From Castor canadensis (taxonomy: Eukaryota; Chordata; Mammalia; Rodentia; Castoridae), in NCBI RefSeq assembly GCF_047511655.1, contig NC_133389.1, forward strand, positions 128,037,973 to 128,101,972: 64,000 nt of DNA. Reading direction: 5' to 3'. This document shows, in pieces, positions 48,490 through 58,829 of this stretch. The position numbers and the translations under genes are program-made. A model generated the notes under the pieces. The model was not told the origin of the DNA. It did no database searches and saw only the letters and a list, made by a program, of their open reading frames with translations. Positions within the stretch are counted from its first letter, which is position 1. The number at the start of each line of letters is the position of its first letter.

Positions 48490-49660
48490 GTGTAGAGGGA
48501 AACCCATGAAATGTATCTCACTTTTCTGATGTGCAAAAAAGCCCCGCTAAAGGTGAGGGCTTTTACAAAGCTTCCTTGTAGGTGAAATTTCCTGAGGGCC
48601 TAACTGCACAGCTCCTGGATTAACCCTTTGAACCCTGCACTCATGTACGGGAAGAAAGAGCTAGTTTAGGGTTTGGCAGAGTTTTCTCTCAATTTTCAAA
48701 ATCATTATATGTGCACCAGAGGTCTTCAGCTACCAGAGGTCCAGAGTAGGAAATTTCTTTCTTTCATTCTTTTTTTTGCCTTTAATGCTGAAAGTTTTTT
48801 GACATTGATTTGTAAAGGCTGAAAATAGACACCATAATGGCAGCTTTCTCCAAGGTCCAAGAGATACCTGATCAAAGTGGGTAAAACTTAGTTCACAGGT
48901 AACATGGAATGATGGGGGCACAGATGCAGGGAGGGAAAATCAGTACCACGATGCAGAGAGCATGCCAAAAAGCCAGCTGCAGCTGCTGGAAGGCTGTGCC
49001 TGCTCTACTTTGGCACCTGGGATCCACAATGCACGTTTCCTCCAGCGCATCCCACGCACAGGGTCTGTTGCTGTGCTGGTCACTCAGGATGAAGATGAGA
49101 AACAGTTTCTCAGATTCTCCTCTTGCTCATGTCCTCGCCTCCCAGAGGGAGAGGCTTTTCCATTGATTGCTCACCTGTGGTGTCTTTTCATCTAAAATGC
49201 AGGCTGCTAGGAAAAAGGAGATGCAGAAAAGCCTCCATTCTCTGGCTCCAGGGCCAACAGGTGACCCAGAAAATGCTCTCCTGTCTCATCTTCCCAATTT
49301 TACTTCTTCCATTAGTGATGCAAAAGATTAGAGTGACAAGAAGTTTCTTCACTAGTACATGTTTTCCTGGAATTCCACATAAATGTGAAATATTTATCAA
49401 GTAAGCTTTGCATTCTGGCAGCTGCGCTCTGTGAAGAAGGAGCCATGAGATCCATCCTCTTGAACTATAGAAACTTCTTTCAGTACATCAAACTCATTGC
49501 TAGGGGTGGTAGCATAGCAAAGGATTGACTGTGGCCTAATAGATGGTATTCTTCTTATGTTTAGAATTCATAGATTATTTTGTCCTTAATAATGAGTAGG
49601 GAGTTGGCCTGTGATGGGTGGGATTGATATAACTTAACCAATGTTAGTGGGCAAGAGAGT
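48490..49660. other. Unassigned DNA, locally GC-richer
   Basis: 48909-49404 has several overlapping frames of 77-93 residues in different phases without recognisable motifs. No splice context or homology is visible. Confidence 0.35.
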
Positions 49661-49664
49661 CTAC

Positions 49665-49880
49665 CCAGAGGGTAAAACATCACCTCTGGAGAAAGACCAA
49701 CTCAATCCCGACTCCATCCACACAGTTGTGTGACAAGTTACTTACTTCCCTTTCTGAATTTCGGGTTCCTCCTCTTTAAAGTGGGGATAATACTAGTGTT
49801 GTAAGAACTAACTGAAATGGCAGGCATAAAGTACTTGGCATAATACCTGAGGCACAGTGTTTAAAAAACACTGGCTATCA
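49665..49880 (+). mobile_element. MIR SINE
   Basis: 'cacacagttgtgtgacaagt', 'tacttacttccctttctgaa', 'tctttaaagtggggataata', 'cataaagtacttggcataat', 'acctgaggcacagtg'. Confidence 0.85.
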
Positions 49881-49905
49881 ATATTTCAGTTTTGCTTCTA
49901 CATCT

Positions 49906-49986
49906 TTGGTGGGACTGGGGTTTGAACTCAGGGCTTCATGCTTGCAAAGCAGGCGCTCTATCACTTGAGCCACACTTCCAGTCTTG
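49906..49986 (-). mobile_element. ID-like SINE (stand-alone module)
   Basis: Antisense full ID-like module: 'ggtgggactggggtttgaac', 'tcagggcttcatgcttgcaa', 'agcaggcgctctatcacttg', 'agccacacttccag'. There is no 7SL part. Confidence 0.85.
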
Positions 49987-50439
49987 TTTCTGTACCTTGA
50001 GAGACTATGTGGTAATGAAGAAATTAGCTGGAGTATATTACATACAGTTCTGACCTCTAGATGCTCCTCCATCTTTACAGGAGCACCATGAAATAGGCTA
50101 TTGACCCACAAGGAAGCCAGGCTTGGGATAGGTTATGCGACTTGGTCGGGTTTGCTTAAAACTCAAGGCAGACTCTCCAAGCACACAATTGCTAGCAATT
50201 CCATTAGAGTAGAGAGAGGCACACAAATCAGGATTTCCTACCACTCACAGTGCAATCACTTACCTTTTCCCTGCAAGTATTAAATGTTTTCTAAGTAGAG
50301 TATTTTAAGTGCATTAACATATGAAATCTATGGTTATTTCTTCTCATTAAAGGACATATTTATACTTAATGAACTTCAAAAATCTACCTGTGCCAATATG
50401 CTTTTCAAAATGTATTTCAAAAGAGCTGACAAAGTGAAT

Positions 50440-50540
50440 CTGTGTTTAGGAAAGAAATTCTAATTATGCATTTAATTTCTATGCAAATATGCATTAATTA
50501 TATTTGATTAATTTACATCAATTATGATTTACCAAAGCTC
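50440..50540. promoter_or_regulatory. Candidate POU/homeodomain motif cluster
   Basis: AT-rich cluster with a perfect octamer ATGCAAAT at 50481-50488 followed at once by a second POU-type half site in ATATGCAT (50487-50494) and TTAATTA (50494-50500), then TTGATTAAT. Base composition alone could produce part of this. Confidence 0.25.
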
Positions 50541-51304
50541 AAAATGCCTTGGAAGGAAGCAATAAGTGACAAAGCATGATATTAATTGCGATATTAAGTG
50601 CTTATGTATTACATAATGTTAAAATAGAGCTAGGGTGCTGTGATCCATATTCTCTTGTAAGGATCACATGTGAAGAAGGTTATCAAACGGTTCAATGTGT
50701 TGTTCATAAAAAAAATGGGCAAGCACAACACAGGATAGAACTGGATGAGTCCAAGATAACATCCTGGGGCAACTTATTAGCCCTAACAATTTAGGAGTTA
50801 GGTGGAGGAGGGTGGGATGTGTTCACAAGTGTATACAGAAAGACGGTTGATAGTTTTAGAGTAGAATCTCTATGTACACACTTAATTTCTGCCTATTGTC
50901 TTAAATGCAGATGAAGATACTCTGTATATGTTTTAGAATAACTTGCAATTTCTACAATAAACAACCTACCTCTAATAGGACAGGAAAGTAGATGTAATTA
51001 ACTTCATTAAAGAAAAAGAGCTGCCTAAAAATGTCCATATTAAAAGGGGTTGTATTTTTTATTTCTGGTACCCAAGGGTTTGTGTGCATATGGGGATGTG
51101 CTGGGGAGAATCTCTTTCTTATCTTCTATGCTTTCTTAGTGTTCAAATTGCACATGTTTGAGCAGTGTGGTTGAGAACTGCTCAATGAGACAGAATCTGG
51201 TACTCACAGCCCTGTGCTGTCCTGGGCTCTGTACTGTGTTTCCTGCACAGGGAGATTGAGATCAGCTCCCTGGGATTCTCAACCTTCTCGGTTGCTTTTT
51301 TTGT
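50541..51304. other. Unassigned AT-rich DNA
   Basis: A 72-residue plus frame (50576-50794) has no recognisable family. No repeat seen. Confidence 0.35.
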
Positions 51305-51540
51305 TTGTTTTGTTTTTGGCAGTACTGAGGTTTGAACTCAGGGTCTTGCGCTTGCTTATTTCATGTGTTTATTTCCAAAATGCAAACTAGCAAACTACGT
51401 GGGGAGCTTAAGCCATGCTCCAGCTCTTTTTTGCCTTAGTTTGTTTTTTAGATAGGGTCTCACCTGGGCCAGCCTCTGACACTATGCTCTTACCTATGCC
51501 TCCCAAGTAGCTGGGATTACAGACGTGTACCACCACACAT
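51305..51540 (-). mobile_element. Composite SINE, 7SL type B + ID with an inserted segment
   Basis: 'ggcagtactgaggtttgaac', 'tcagggtcttgcgcttgctt', then about 50 foreign bases (about 51358-51407) before 'taagccatgctccagctc', then type B 7SL ('tagatagggtctcacctggg', 'cctatgcctcccaagtagct', 'gggattacagacgtgtacca'). Confidence 0.85.
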
Positions 51541-52470
51541 GGACTCTTCAGTCACTTTTAAATATTAAAATAGTCTCATTTTGGTTATCAAAACAGTCCC
51601 TTTTGTTTAAGAACTCTGATATTTGTTTGATCTTTAGAAAGCATTCATTGCCCTCTGCACAGGCTAGCCTTGGAACTGTGGAGCTATTTGCTCTGGTACC
51701 CACCTTATCTCTGCCCTGTTCTTATCCCTCTAGTGGAGAGGCCAGGAGGAACAAGACAACAAAACCATCTATTCATGTCTATGGTGCTTGATGTCTGCAC
51801 ACTTCATGCCTGACTTCTTTCTGCTCCTTCTCTCTGATGGATCTGCCATCCACTTGCTGGTCTCCTGTGTGGGTGCTAGGGGTGCTTAGATGAATTCTTT
51901 CAAAGGCCGACAGCTGCCTTCACCTGAAACATCCTCTGAAAAAGCCTGAGAGCCCTCTGAGGCTTGGCCTCCTCCTTTCTTCCACAGTGCTAATCCCAGA
52001 CTGTCCCTCAGTGTATGGCTGACAGGTAACCCAGTCGGGGAGGGGGTGGGATTTCAAGGGTCTCCTTTATCTTTTCAGTAGGAGGGCCATCTGATGTTCC
52101 TAAGAACATCCTGATTACTGACTGGCAACAGCAGGATGCTCCAAGCCTGTTCTGATTTTGTTCCTGACTACAAACATAGGGTCATTTCTCCTACAAGGAG
52201 TTCTGGCTTTCTGTAGTAATGGACAGTGCTGGAGACTAAGGTCTCTGTGCCCCCGCTGGGCATGAGATCAAGGGTTGGGAGTGGGCAGAAACACTACTGC
52301 TTCTATCTGGGCAGCTTTAGAGATGGAGCTAGAAAAACGTTTTCTTTTAAGATCACAAGTCATATGTACCTCCAAATTATTTTTAAATTTTGGTTTAACA
52401 TAAAAAGTTTATTTTTTCTATCACATCTTTACTTAAATATTTAACCTTTAAATTGAACTTAATTCTAATT
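51541..52470. other. Unassigned DNA
   Basis: Somewhat GC-richer, with no recognised repeat or gene. An 88-residue frame at 51525-51791 starts in the SINE. Confidence 0.35.
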
Positions 52471-52472
52471 TT

Positions 52473-52802
52473 TTTGACAGTACTGGGAGTTGATCTCAGG
52501 TGCTGTACTACATGAGCCATACCTTTAGCCCTTCTTGCTCTGGTTATTTTGGAGACAGGGTGTCCCTTTTTTGCCCAGGGCAGCCTGGACCGTGATTCTT
52601 CTGTTTTTATACTCCCTGTCAAAGCTAATATGACAGGTGTGTGTCACCAAGACCAGCTCTTTCTGTTGAAATCTCTGATAGATCTGCCATCGGGGTCTTG
52701 CAACTGGTCTTTTTTGCCCAGTTGGCATTGGAACACAATCCTCCCTATCTCAGCCTCCCTCATAGCTTGGGATGACAGGCACATGCCACTGTGCCCAGCT
52801 AG
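52473..52802 (-). mobile_element. Trimeric SINE: 7SL-7SL-ID
   Basis: Antisense: a shortened ID module (52478-52535; 'cagtactgggagttgatctc'), type B 7SL (52540-52655; 'ggagacagggtgtccctttt', 'tgacaggtgtgtgtcaccaa'), and a second 7SL (52660-52800; 'cctccctatctcagcctccc', 'ggatgacaggcacatgccac'). It has the same module order as the element at 35705-36031. The 127- and 67-residue frames here are SINE-derived. Confidence 0.9.
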
Positions 52803-52854
52803 AATTCTGCTTTATTTTTTTTTAAAAAGAATTCTTACCATCTCAACATTCATC

Positions 52855-53072
52855 ATTTTATTTTATTTTTATTTTTGGTATTGGGGTTTGAACTCGGTCT
52901 CACACTTGCTAGGCAAGTGCTCTACCACTTGAGTCACTCCTCCAGCCCTTTTTGCTTTTTTAGTTTATTTTTCAGGTAAGGTCTTTGCCTGGGGTCAGTC
53001 TTGGATTGAGATCTTCCTACCTATTCCTCCTGGGTAGCTGGGATTACAGGCTTGAATCACCATACCAGCCTT
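52855..53072 (-). mobile_element. Composite SINE, 7SL type B + ID
   Basis: 'ttggtattggggtttgaact', 'cacttgctaggcaagtgctc', 'taccacttgagtcactcctc', then type B 7SL ('ttcaggtaaggtctttgcct', 'ctgggtagctgggattacag'). It lies about 50 bp from the preceding trimer in the same orientation. Confidence 0.9.
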
Positions 53073-53074
53073 AA

Positions 53075-53985
53075 AACTTCTCATTTGATAATCACCTATG
53101 ATCATGGTAGATTGTGAGGTGTGCACCTAATAAGTATAACCATTATTATTATAGTTCAGCTGTAGGGCAGGATTTTTTCCTGTTTCATTAACACTATAAT
53201 ATAGTACTATGTGAATATATAATGTATGATAAATATTTTATGATAAAACTACTTATTTATAGATTTACTAAATTAGACTTGATCAGAAATAATCAGATAA
53301 CCAGGAGAGCTCTGATTAACTTATTTGATCTTAAATAAAGGTATTTAATTGTTACAGACATGAATGATTTTCATGGTAAGCTCATTTATTTTTGTTGGCT
53401 GGTGATGGAGTAGCCATTTTTTTCCATTTAAGAGCCAGAATCTTTATAAAAATAGTTGTTAGTTAATACCTAGAGAAGACAACAGTACACTTTAGTTTTT
53501 TGTTGGTATACTTTTCAATTGTGCTCTGATTACCTTTTCTATGCTAATATATTAGAACTCTGTAGAAAGATGATTCTATCTATCCATGCTAATTTGGCAT
53601 TTTCTGACTTAATTTCTTGTGTTTGGTATGGATTAATCATTAACTGGTTCATTTTTTTTGCTACATATGCAAGAGGTAAAAAATATCAATTCAACCTATG
53701 ATATCGATCAAATTAAAGTTAATGGTTTAAATAAGACTAAACACCCACCTCTGACATTGTTGATATATTGCCCTAGCCCAGGATTTCCATACTTCATGAT
53801 AACCAGTAAAAACATGATGATTTACCTCTGATTGTTTGATGGCAAAAAAGATGTCCTGAACAGCCATGTGGCTGTGCCTAGCAGGGAGGGAATACCAGGG
53901 TCACCACAATCCAAGGCATGATCTTCAGCTTCTCAGGTTTGCTAACTTGCTTTTGTCGGTATACACAGAGTTCTCCAGACTGAGG
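53075..53985. other. AT-rich unassigned DNA
   Basis: No repeat family or gene recognised. Confidence 0.4.
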
Positions 53986-53989
53986 GGAT

Positions 53990-54205
53990 TCGTGTACTGT
54001 AAGGAAGTCACAGACAGCTTGATAGAGCTCTAGAACTGAAGCTAGGCAGATGATATGAATGTGAATCTTGGCTCTGCCCCTCACTGTACAAATCCTTACC
54101 TAACCTCAGCCCCACTTTTATCATCTCCTTGATGGGAAGAGCTAAGAATTTTTACCTTTTAGGGTTGATGCCAAGATTAGAGATAGGTTGGTCAAGCATC
54201 TGGTA
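53990..54205 (+). mobile_element. MIR SINE
   Basis: 'gaatgtgaatcttggctctg', 'cccctcactgtacaaatcct', 'tacctaacctcagccccact', 'tttatcatctccttgatggg', 'ttagggttgatgccaagatt'. Confidence 0.8.
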
Positions 54206-55774
54206 TCTAGGATGCTTGCTTGCCATCTTTGGCTCTTCCTCCCACTAACCAAACTCAGGTAGCTCACTGAAAGTAAAGTCCATATGCTTTCTTCTCATTG
54301 GCTCAGGGCTGTGTTCAAAGTTTTGTCTTATTCTCTTTCCTGACTAGAGCCCTAATATTCTTCATTTACTTCATATCTGATTTTCCTTCTGTCTTGACTG
54401 ACCATTGGGTATTCTCCTTGTATTTTTCATCTGCTGTGTTCCTAAGGTAACCTCCCCCCCATTATTTCTCCATACCACCTCTATGCACATAGTCCTTGGA
54501 CAAAGAATGTCTCGCTCTTGTGTTTGAACTCCGGAATATTCATTCCAAGTCTCTGTCCAAGATTCTTGATCCCCAAGTGTTCAACTGCGGGATAAAGGAG
54601 GAGAGAAATCAAATATCTAGTAGTATATATTGGCTTTAATAAATGGCTGTAATTGTCACACATAAAATTATGTATAAACCAGAATGCCAACTTAATAATC
54701 TACAATGGGGCTACTCTTCAAGTGGCTGATTTTTGTGTCCACTATCCAGCATACTTCTTCCATCTTATTAAGATACTTGAGAAAATGTATTTAAAACGTT
54801 TCTGGTACACAGAGAACTAGGTGAAGTCTGGATTATGGTAAAACTTGGGAGGAAAGAGTCAGCCTCTGTAGGTTCCCTTGCTAATCCCACCCTTAACACA
54901 GGCTAAGAACCCATTAGACATTTGTTAAGGGCTCCATAGAGAGCCTGCTCTGTTTTAAGGCTAGCCACACAGACTGGGCACGAAACAGTTCAACAGTAAA
55001 ACCAAGGTGGCTACAGCTGCAGGGGATACTTGATGAGGTGACACAGGAAGTGTGATAGTCAATGACTTTTGCCAGTGGGGGAGTTTTTTTTTCAGTTGTA
55101 CCTAGTTTTCTACCCTGTAAAGAGGTAGGACATGATCTCTCTCACCACTGGAACACAGAGAAGAGCTGATAGCCTGCAGAGAGAAGGAAAACACTTTTGG
55201 ATAAGAGACAGCAAACATCTTTGGCAGCAGCACACAGAGACCGAGAATTTGCTTAAGTTTTAGCTTGCATGGATCTGTCCAGGTCAAGATAGGAACAGCA
55301 GTACCAATAGTGATAGCAGGGCTGAATATTGGTAGCTCACTTCTCTCTTGCTAGTATTCTCAAAGCTTGTGCCACTGTGTCTTTTACAAAGTATGTGTTG
55401 TGAGTTTCCAATGTCTGTCATGTCTGTTCCTGCATCCCACACTGCTGAGGGAGTTACAAAGCTGTTTGAATTGGTGTCACTATAAATGTATTATTTACCA
55501 CTTGAATAGGCACCTCTGAAACATAGGTAATATTTTCATGTGCCCAGCTTCACTCTTTTTCAATGTGTGCAACACATTTCCTCTCTCTTATGTGTCTACG
55601 GCTCTATCAATCATACCTACTTGCCTGGAGACTCTAATGAAGAGGGAGCTCTTTTCTTTTCAAATCCCTTGCTTTTGCTCCCTTCCGTTGTTCTTTTTGA
55701 AGTCTGTCTATCCATCTGTCTATCTATTATTTTTTAAAGAAACCCTGTGATTTCTCTTCCACTGACCACAAACA
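54206..55774. other. Unassigned DNA
   Basis: No repeat family recognised with confidence. A short CTAT/CTGT-type simple repeat lies at about 55706-55730. Confidence 0.4.
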
Positions 55775-55788
55775 TGCTCAAGGTTTTT
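55775..55788. repeat. L1 target-site duplication, left copy
   Basis: ATGCTCAAGGTTTT, identical to 56814-56827 across 14 bases. It flanks the L1 at 55789-56813. Confidence 0.92.
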
Positions 55789-56813
55789 TTTTTTTTCATT
55801 TTTCTTTTATTATTCATATGTGCATACAAGGCTTGGTTCATTTCTCCCCCCTGCCCCCACCCCCTCCCTTACCACCCACTCTGCCCCCTCCCTCTCCCCC
55901 CCTCAATACCCAGCAGAAACTATTTTGCCCTTATTTCTAATTTTGTTGTAGAGAGAGTATAAGCAATAATAGGAAGGAACAAGGGGTTTTGCTGGTTGAG
56001 ATAAGGATAGCTATACAGGGCATTGACTCACATTGATTTCCTGTGCGTGGGTGTTACCTTCTAGGTTAATTCTTTTTGATCTAACCTTTTCTCTAGTTCC
56101 TGTTCCCCTTGTCCTATTGGCCTCAGTTGCTTTAAGGTATCTGCTTTAGTTTCTCTGCGTTAAAGGCAACAAATGCTAGCTAGTTTTTTAGGTGTCTTAC
56201 CTATCCTCACCCCTCCCTTGTGTGCTCTCACTTTTATCATGTGCTCATAGTCCAATCCCCTTGTTGTGTTTGCCCTTGATCTAATGTCCACATATGAGGG
56301 AGAACATACGATTTTTGGTTTTTTGAGCCAGGCTAACCTCACTCAGAATGATGTTCTCCAATTCCATCCATTTACCAGCGAATGATAACATTTCGTTCTT
56401 CTTCATGGCTGCATAAAATTCCATTGTGTATAGATACCACATTTTCTTAATCCATTCGTCAGTGGTGGGGCATCTTGGCTGTTTCCATAACTTGGCTATT
56501 GTGAATAGTGCCGCAATAAACATGGGTGTGCAGGTGCCTCTGGAGTAACAGTCTTTTGGGTATATCCCCAAGAGTGGTATTGCTGGATCAGATGGTAGAT
56601 CAATGTCTAGCTTTTTAAGTAGCCTCCAAATTTTTTTCCAGAGTGGTTGTACTAGTTTGCATTCCCACCAACAGTGTAAGAGGGTTCCTTTTTCCCCGCA
56701 TCCTCGCCAACACCTGTTGTTGGTGGTGTTGCTGATGATGGCTATTCTAACAGGGGTGAGGTGGAATCTTAGTGTGGTTTTAATTTGCATTTCCTTTATT
56801 GCTAGAGATGGTG
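55789..56813 (-). mobile_element. Relatively young 5'-truncated L1 (ORF2 C-terminus and 3' UTR)
   Basis: Minus-strand insertion of about 1.02 kb. From its 3' end: poly(A) (T at 55789-55796), AATAAA complement at 55806-55811, G-rich polypurine tract (C-rich on plus) at 55845-55905, and 3' UTR to about 56280. The last 169 ORF2 codons (56281-56790) are uninterrupted and end in Cys-Gly-His-stop. It contains the cysteine-rich [18 protein letters not shown] region, with C-x3-C-x7-H-x4-C spacing, and the [13 protein letters not shown] block. The perfect 14-bp target duplication and open frame suggest that it is far younger than the other L1s here. It lacks the endonuclease and reverse transcriptase, so it is dead. 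Confidence 0.95.
55845..55905 (-). repeat. G-rich polypurine tract of the L1 3' UTR (G4-prone)
   Basis: On the minus strand this stretch holds many runs of three or more G separated by short loops, as in the known conserved G-quadruplex-prone tract of mammalian L1 3' UTRs. The equivalent tract at 39440-39485 is much degraded. Confidence 0.7.
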
Positions 56814-56827
56814 ATGCTCAAGGTTTT
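56814..56827. repeat. L1 target-site duplication, right copy
   Basis: ATGCTCAAGGTTTT, followed by 'aatctg'. On the element strand the empty site reads TT/AAAA, the canonical L1 endonuclease consensus. Confidence 0.92.
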
Positions 56828-57255
56828 AATCTGAAAAATAAAAACAAATAGCAGAAGCCTCCTGTGCTTTCCTTTTTTTTCCTATTGCCTTCTACCACAT
56901 TCTTCTGAATTCTGTCACAATAGATTTGTAGAAAGAACAGATTCTACAGCCCCCTTTTCCTAACTTCTTGGCCCCTAATAATTGATCTGCTTCATTATTT
57001 TCTGAAAATTAATTATTTGAAGTATCTAGTAGCCTCCTAAGTCAGTGGAAATTTTTCTTTTATTTTTCTTATCTGACTGTGGAACCTATGAAACTGTGGT
57101 CATCCACTTTTGAAACTCTTGGTTTTTGTAGAGGAAGAAGCAGATGGGAAGGCTGCTTGTGGGAGTGAGGTAGATGGGTCCAGATTATGCTATATGTGAA
57201 TACATGATGGAGGAACTGAAAGTTTGGTTTTTAGAAGGTTATGAACTTACTCTGG
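56828..57255. other. Unassigned DNA
   Basis: AT-rich, with no recognised repeat or gene. Confidence 0.4.
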
Positions 57256-57259
57256 ATAA

Positions 57260-57545
57260 CAGCTGGGGGTTTCTCCAATACTGCTCTCTCTTGTCCCAGT
57301 CAACCTCCTTAGATGATTTTTCCTCTCTGGCTGACTTTTTAAACATGATCCTTCTAGGGTTCTCCTATTTGCCTTATTCTTCATTTATACACAGTATGCA
57401 AAGATCTCATTCACTCCCAATGGCTGCAGCACTAACTATGTGCTGTCAGTTTCCAAGGCTTTCTTTCCAACTGCCTTCTCTCTCCTGAACTCTAGGCTCA
57501 AATATTTAATGGATTACTAGACTCCTTCGTCTAACCTTACTCCCT
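57260..57545 (+). mobile_element. LINE-2-like fragment, left part
   Basis: Degenerate L2-like ORF2 3' sequence ('ctttccaactgccttctctc', 'ctgaactctaggctcaaata'). It is split by the SINE at 57548-57845 and resumes at about 57850. The 104-residue frame at 57174-57488 overlaps it. Confidence 0.5.
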
Positions 57546-57547
57546 CA

Positions 57548-57845
57548 TTCTTTTTTTTTTTTTTTTTGGTGGTAGGAGGAGTTGAACTCAGGGCTTGCAC
57601 TTGCTAGACAGGTGCTCTACTAGTTGAGCCACACCACCAGCCTTTTCTCCATTGGTTACTTTTGACACAGGATCTTGCTTTATGCCTAGGCAAGCTTGGA
57701 TGTGATCTTCCTATTAATGCTTCTTACATAGCTTGGATGATAGGTACATACCATTACATCCAGCCATCAGTTGAGATGGGGTGTTGTGAATTTTTGCCTG
57801 GGGTTGGTCTTGAACTGCGAGGATTACAGGCTTGAGCCACTGTAC
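57548..57845 (-). mobile_element. Trimeric SINE: 7SL-7SL-ID (5'-shortened)
   Basis: Poly(T) 57550-57566, a full ID-like module ('ggaggagttgaactcagggc', 'ttgctagacaggtgctctac'), type B 7SL (57645-57765; 'cacaggatcttgctttatgc', 'ggatgataggtacataccat'), and a shortened second 7SL (57775-57845; 'tgggttggtcttgaactgc'-like block, 'ggattacaggcttgagccac'). Confidence 0.88.
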
Positions 57846-57849
57846 CCTT

Positions 57850-58060
57850 CTCCAACCATCTTGATGTTATCTATTCAGTTATCTAGGTCAGAAACTTGGG
57901 AATGATTCTTGATTTTTCCCTCTTTCTCACTCCTTTTAATTCCTTACCATCAGAGTCTGACCAGCCACCATGCTTTTCTATATAGTCCTGTTACTACTAA
58001 CTTACTTCAAACCTTCATCATTGAGGGTCTGACAAGATTCCAGAGAAAGATCTTTTGTGC
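57850..58060 (+). mobile_element. LINE-2-like fragment, right part
   Basis: 'ctaggtcagaaacttgggaa' then 'tgattcttgatttttccctc' corresponds to the L2-type LGVILDSSLS coding motif, now degraded. Confidence 0.6.
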
Positions 58061-58064
58061 ATAG

Positions 58065-58825
58065 TGTTTATTATTTTAATTATGGATTATCAATTTATGA
58101 CTACATTAATTACATATATTGCTTTAAATACCTAAAGTCTCCATTTTTCTATGGGGCTTTTGATTAGTACAATGATTCATGAAACATATTATATGAAGGG
58201 TCCTTTATAGACATTTAAGACCAAATTTTGATTATCTTGTTTAGGAGACCAACGAAAACACAAGGAATAAGTATAATGAAGTGACTCCAAATCTCAAGCT
58301 AGGCAATAACTTCGATTCTCTTTTTCTTTGAATATTTTATCAGCACACACAAGATACAAGGAGGCTGTTTTTGGTTAGAATTTCTGTCCCCTGAATTCTC
58401 CATACCAAATGAAGTAGCCAAAATGCCACAGTTCTCACAGTCAAAGAAAGAAGAGTCAAAGCAAGGAACCCAAATAGATAGGTAAGACTCTGTATGTTCC
58501 AGTGAAAGAGAAATCAAGGCTTGAAGCTGAGGAATCTTTCTGCTTTTATCTTACCTTGTCACTTAGTGCCATTGTGACTAAGTGACTGATTTTCTGGCCC
58601 ATGGTTCAAAGATTTAAAGTGCTCTTCAATGGCAGCTTTTCCTGTTACTCCCTGTATTTTGGTCATTTGTACAATTTAGGAAAATGCTGTCCCAACAGCT
58701 TAGACTCTCGTCCTAACGTCAGGAGTCTTGGGTGTGAAGAGAAAAGATCTATCAGGAAAGGAAATAGCATCTATTATTGGACAAAAGCCAGCCATCTCAA
58801 TGGGCAAATTGAATAAGACATTGTG
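58065..58825. other. Unassigned DNA
   Basis: No repeat family or gene recognised. Confidence 0.4.
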
Positions 58826-58829
58826 GTGG

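Noticed and set aside
48909..49404. Cluster of 77-93 residue frames, possible exon
   Set aside because: Frames lie in several phases and both strands without a consistent splice-acceptor/donor pair or a recognisable protein.
57174..57488. 104-residue plus-strand frame
   Set aside because: Overlaps a degraded L2-like fragment, with no independent gene evidence.
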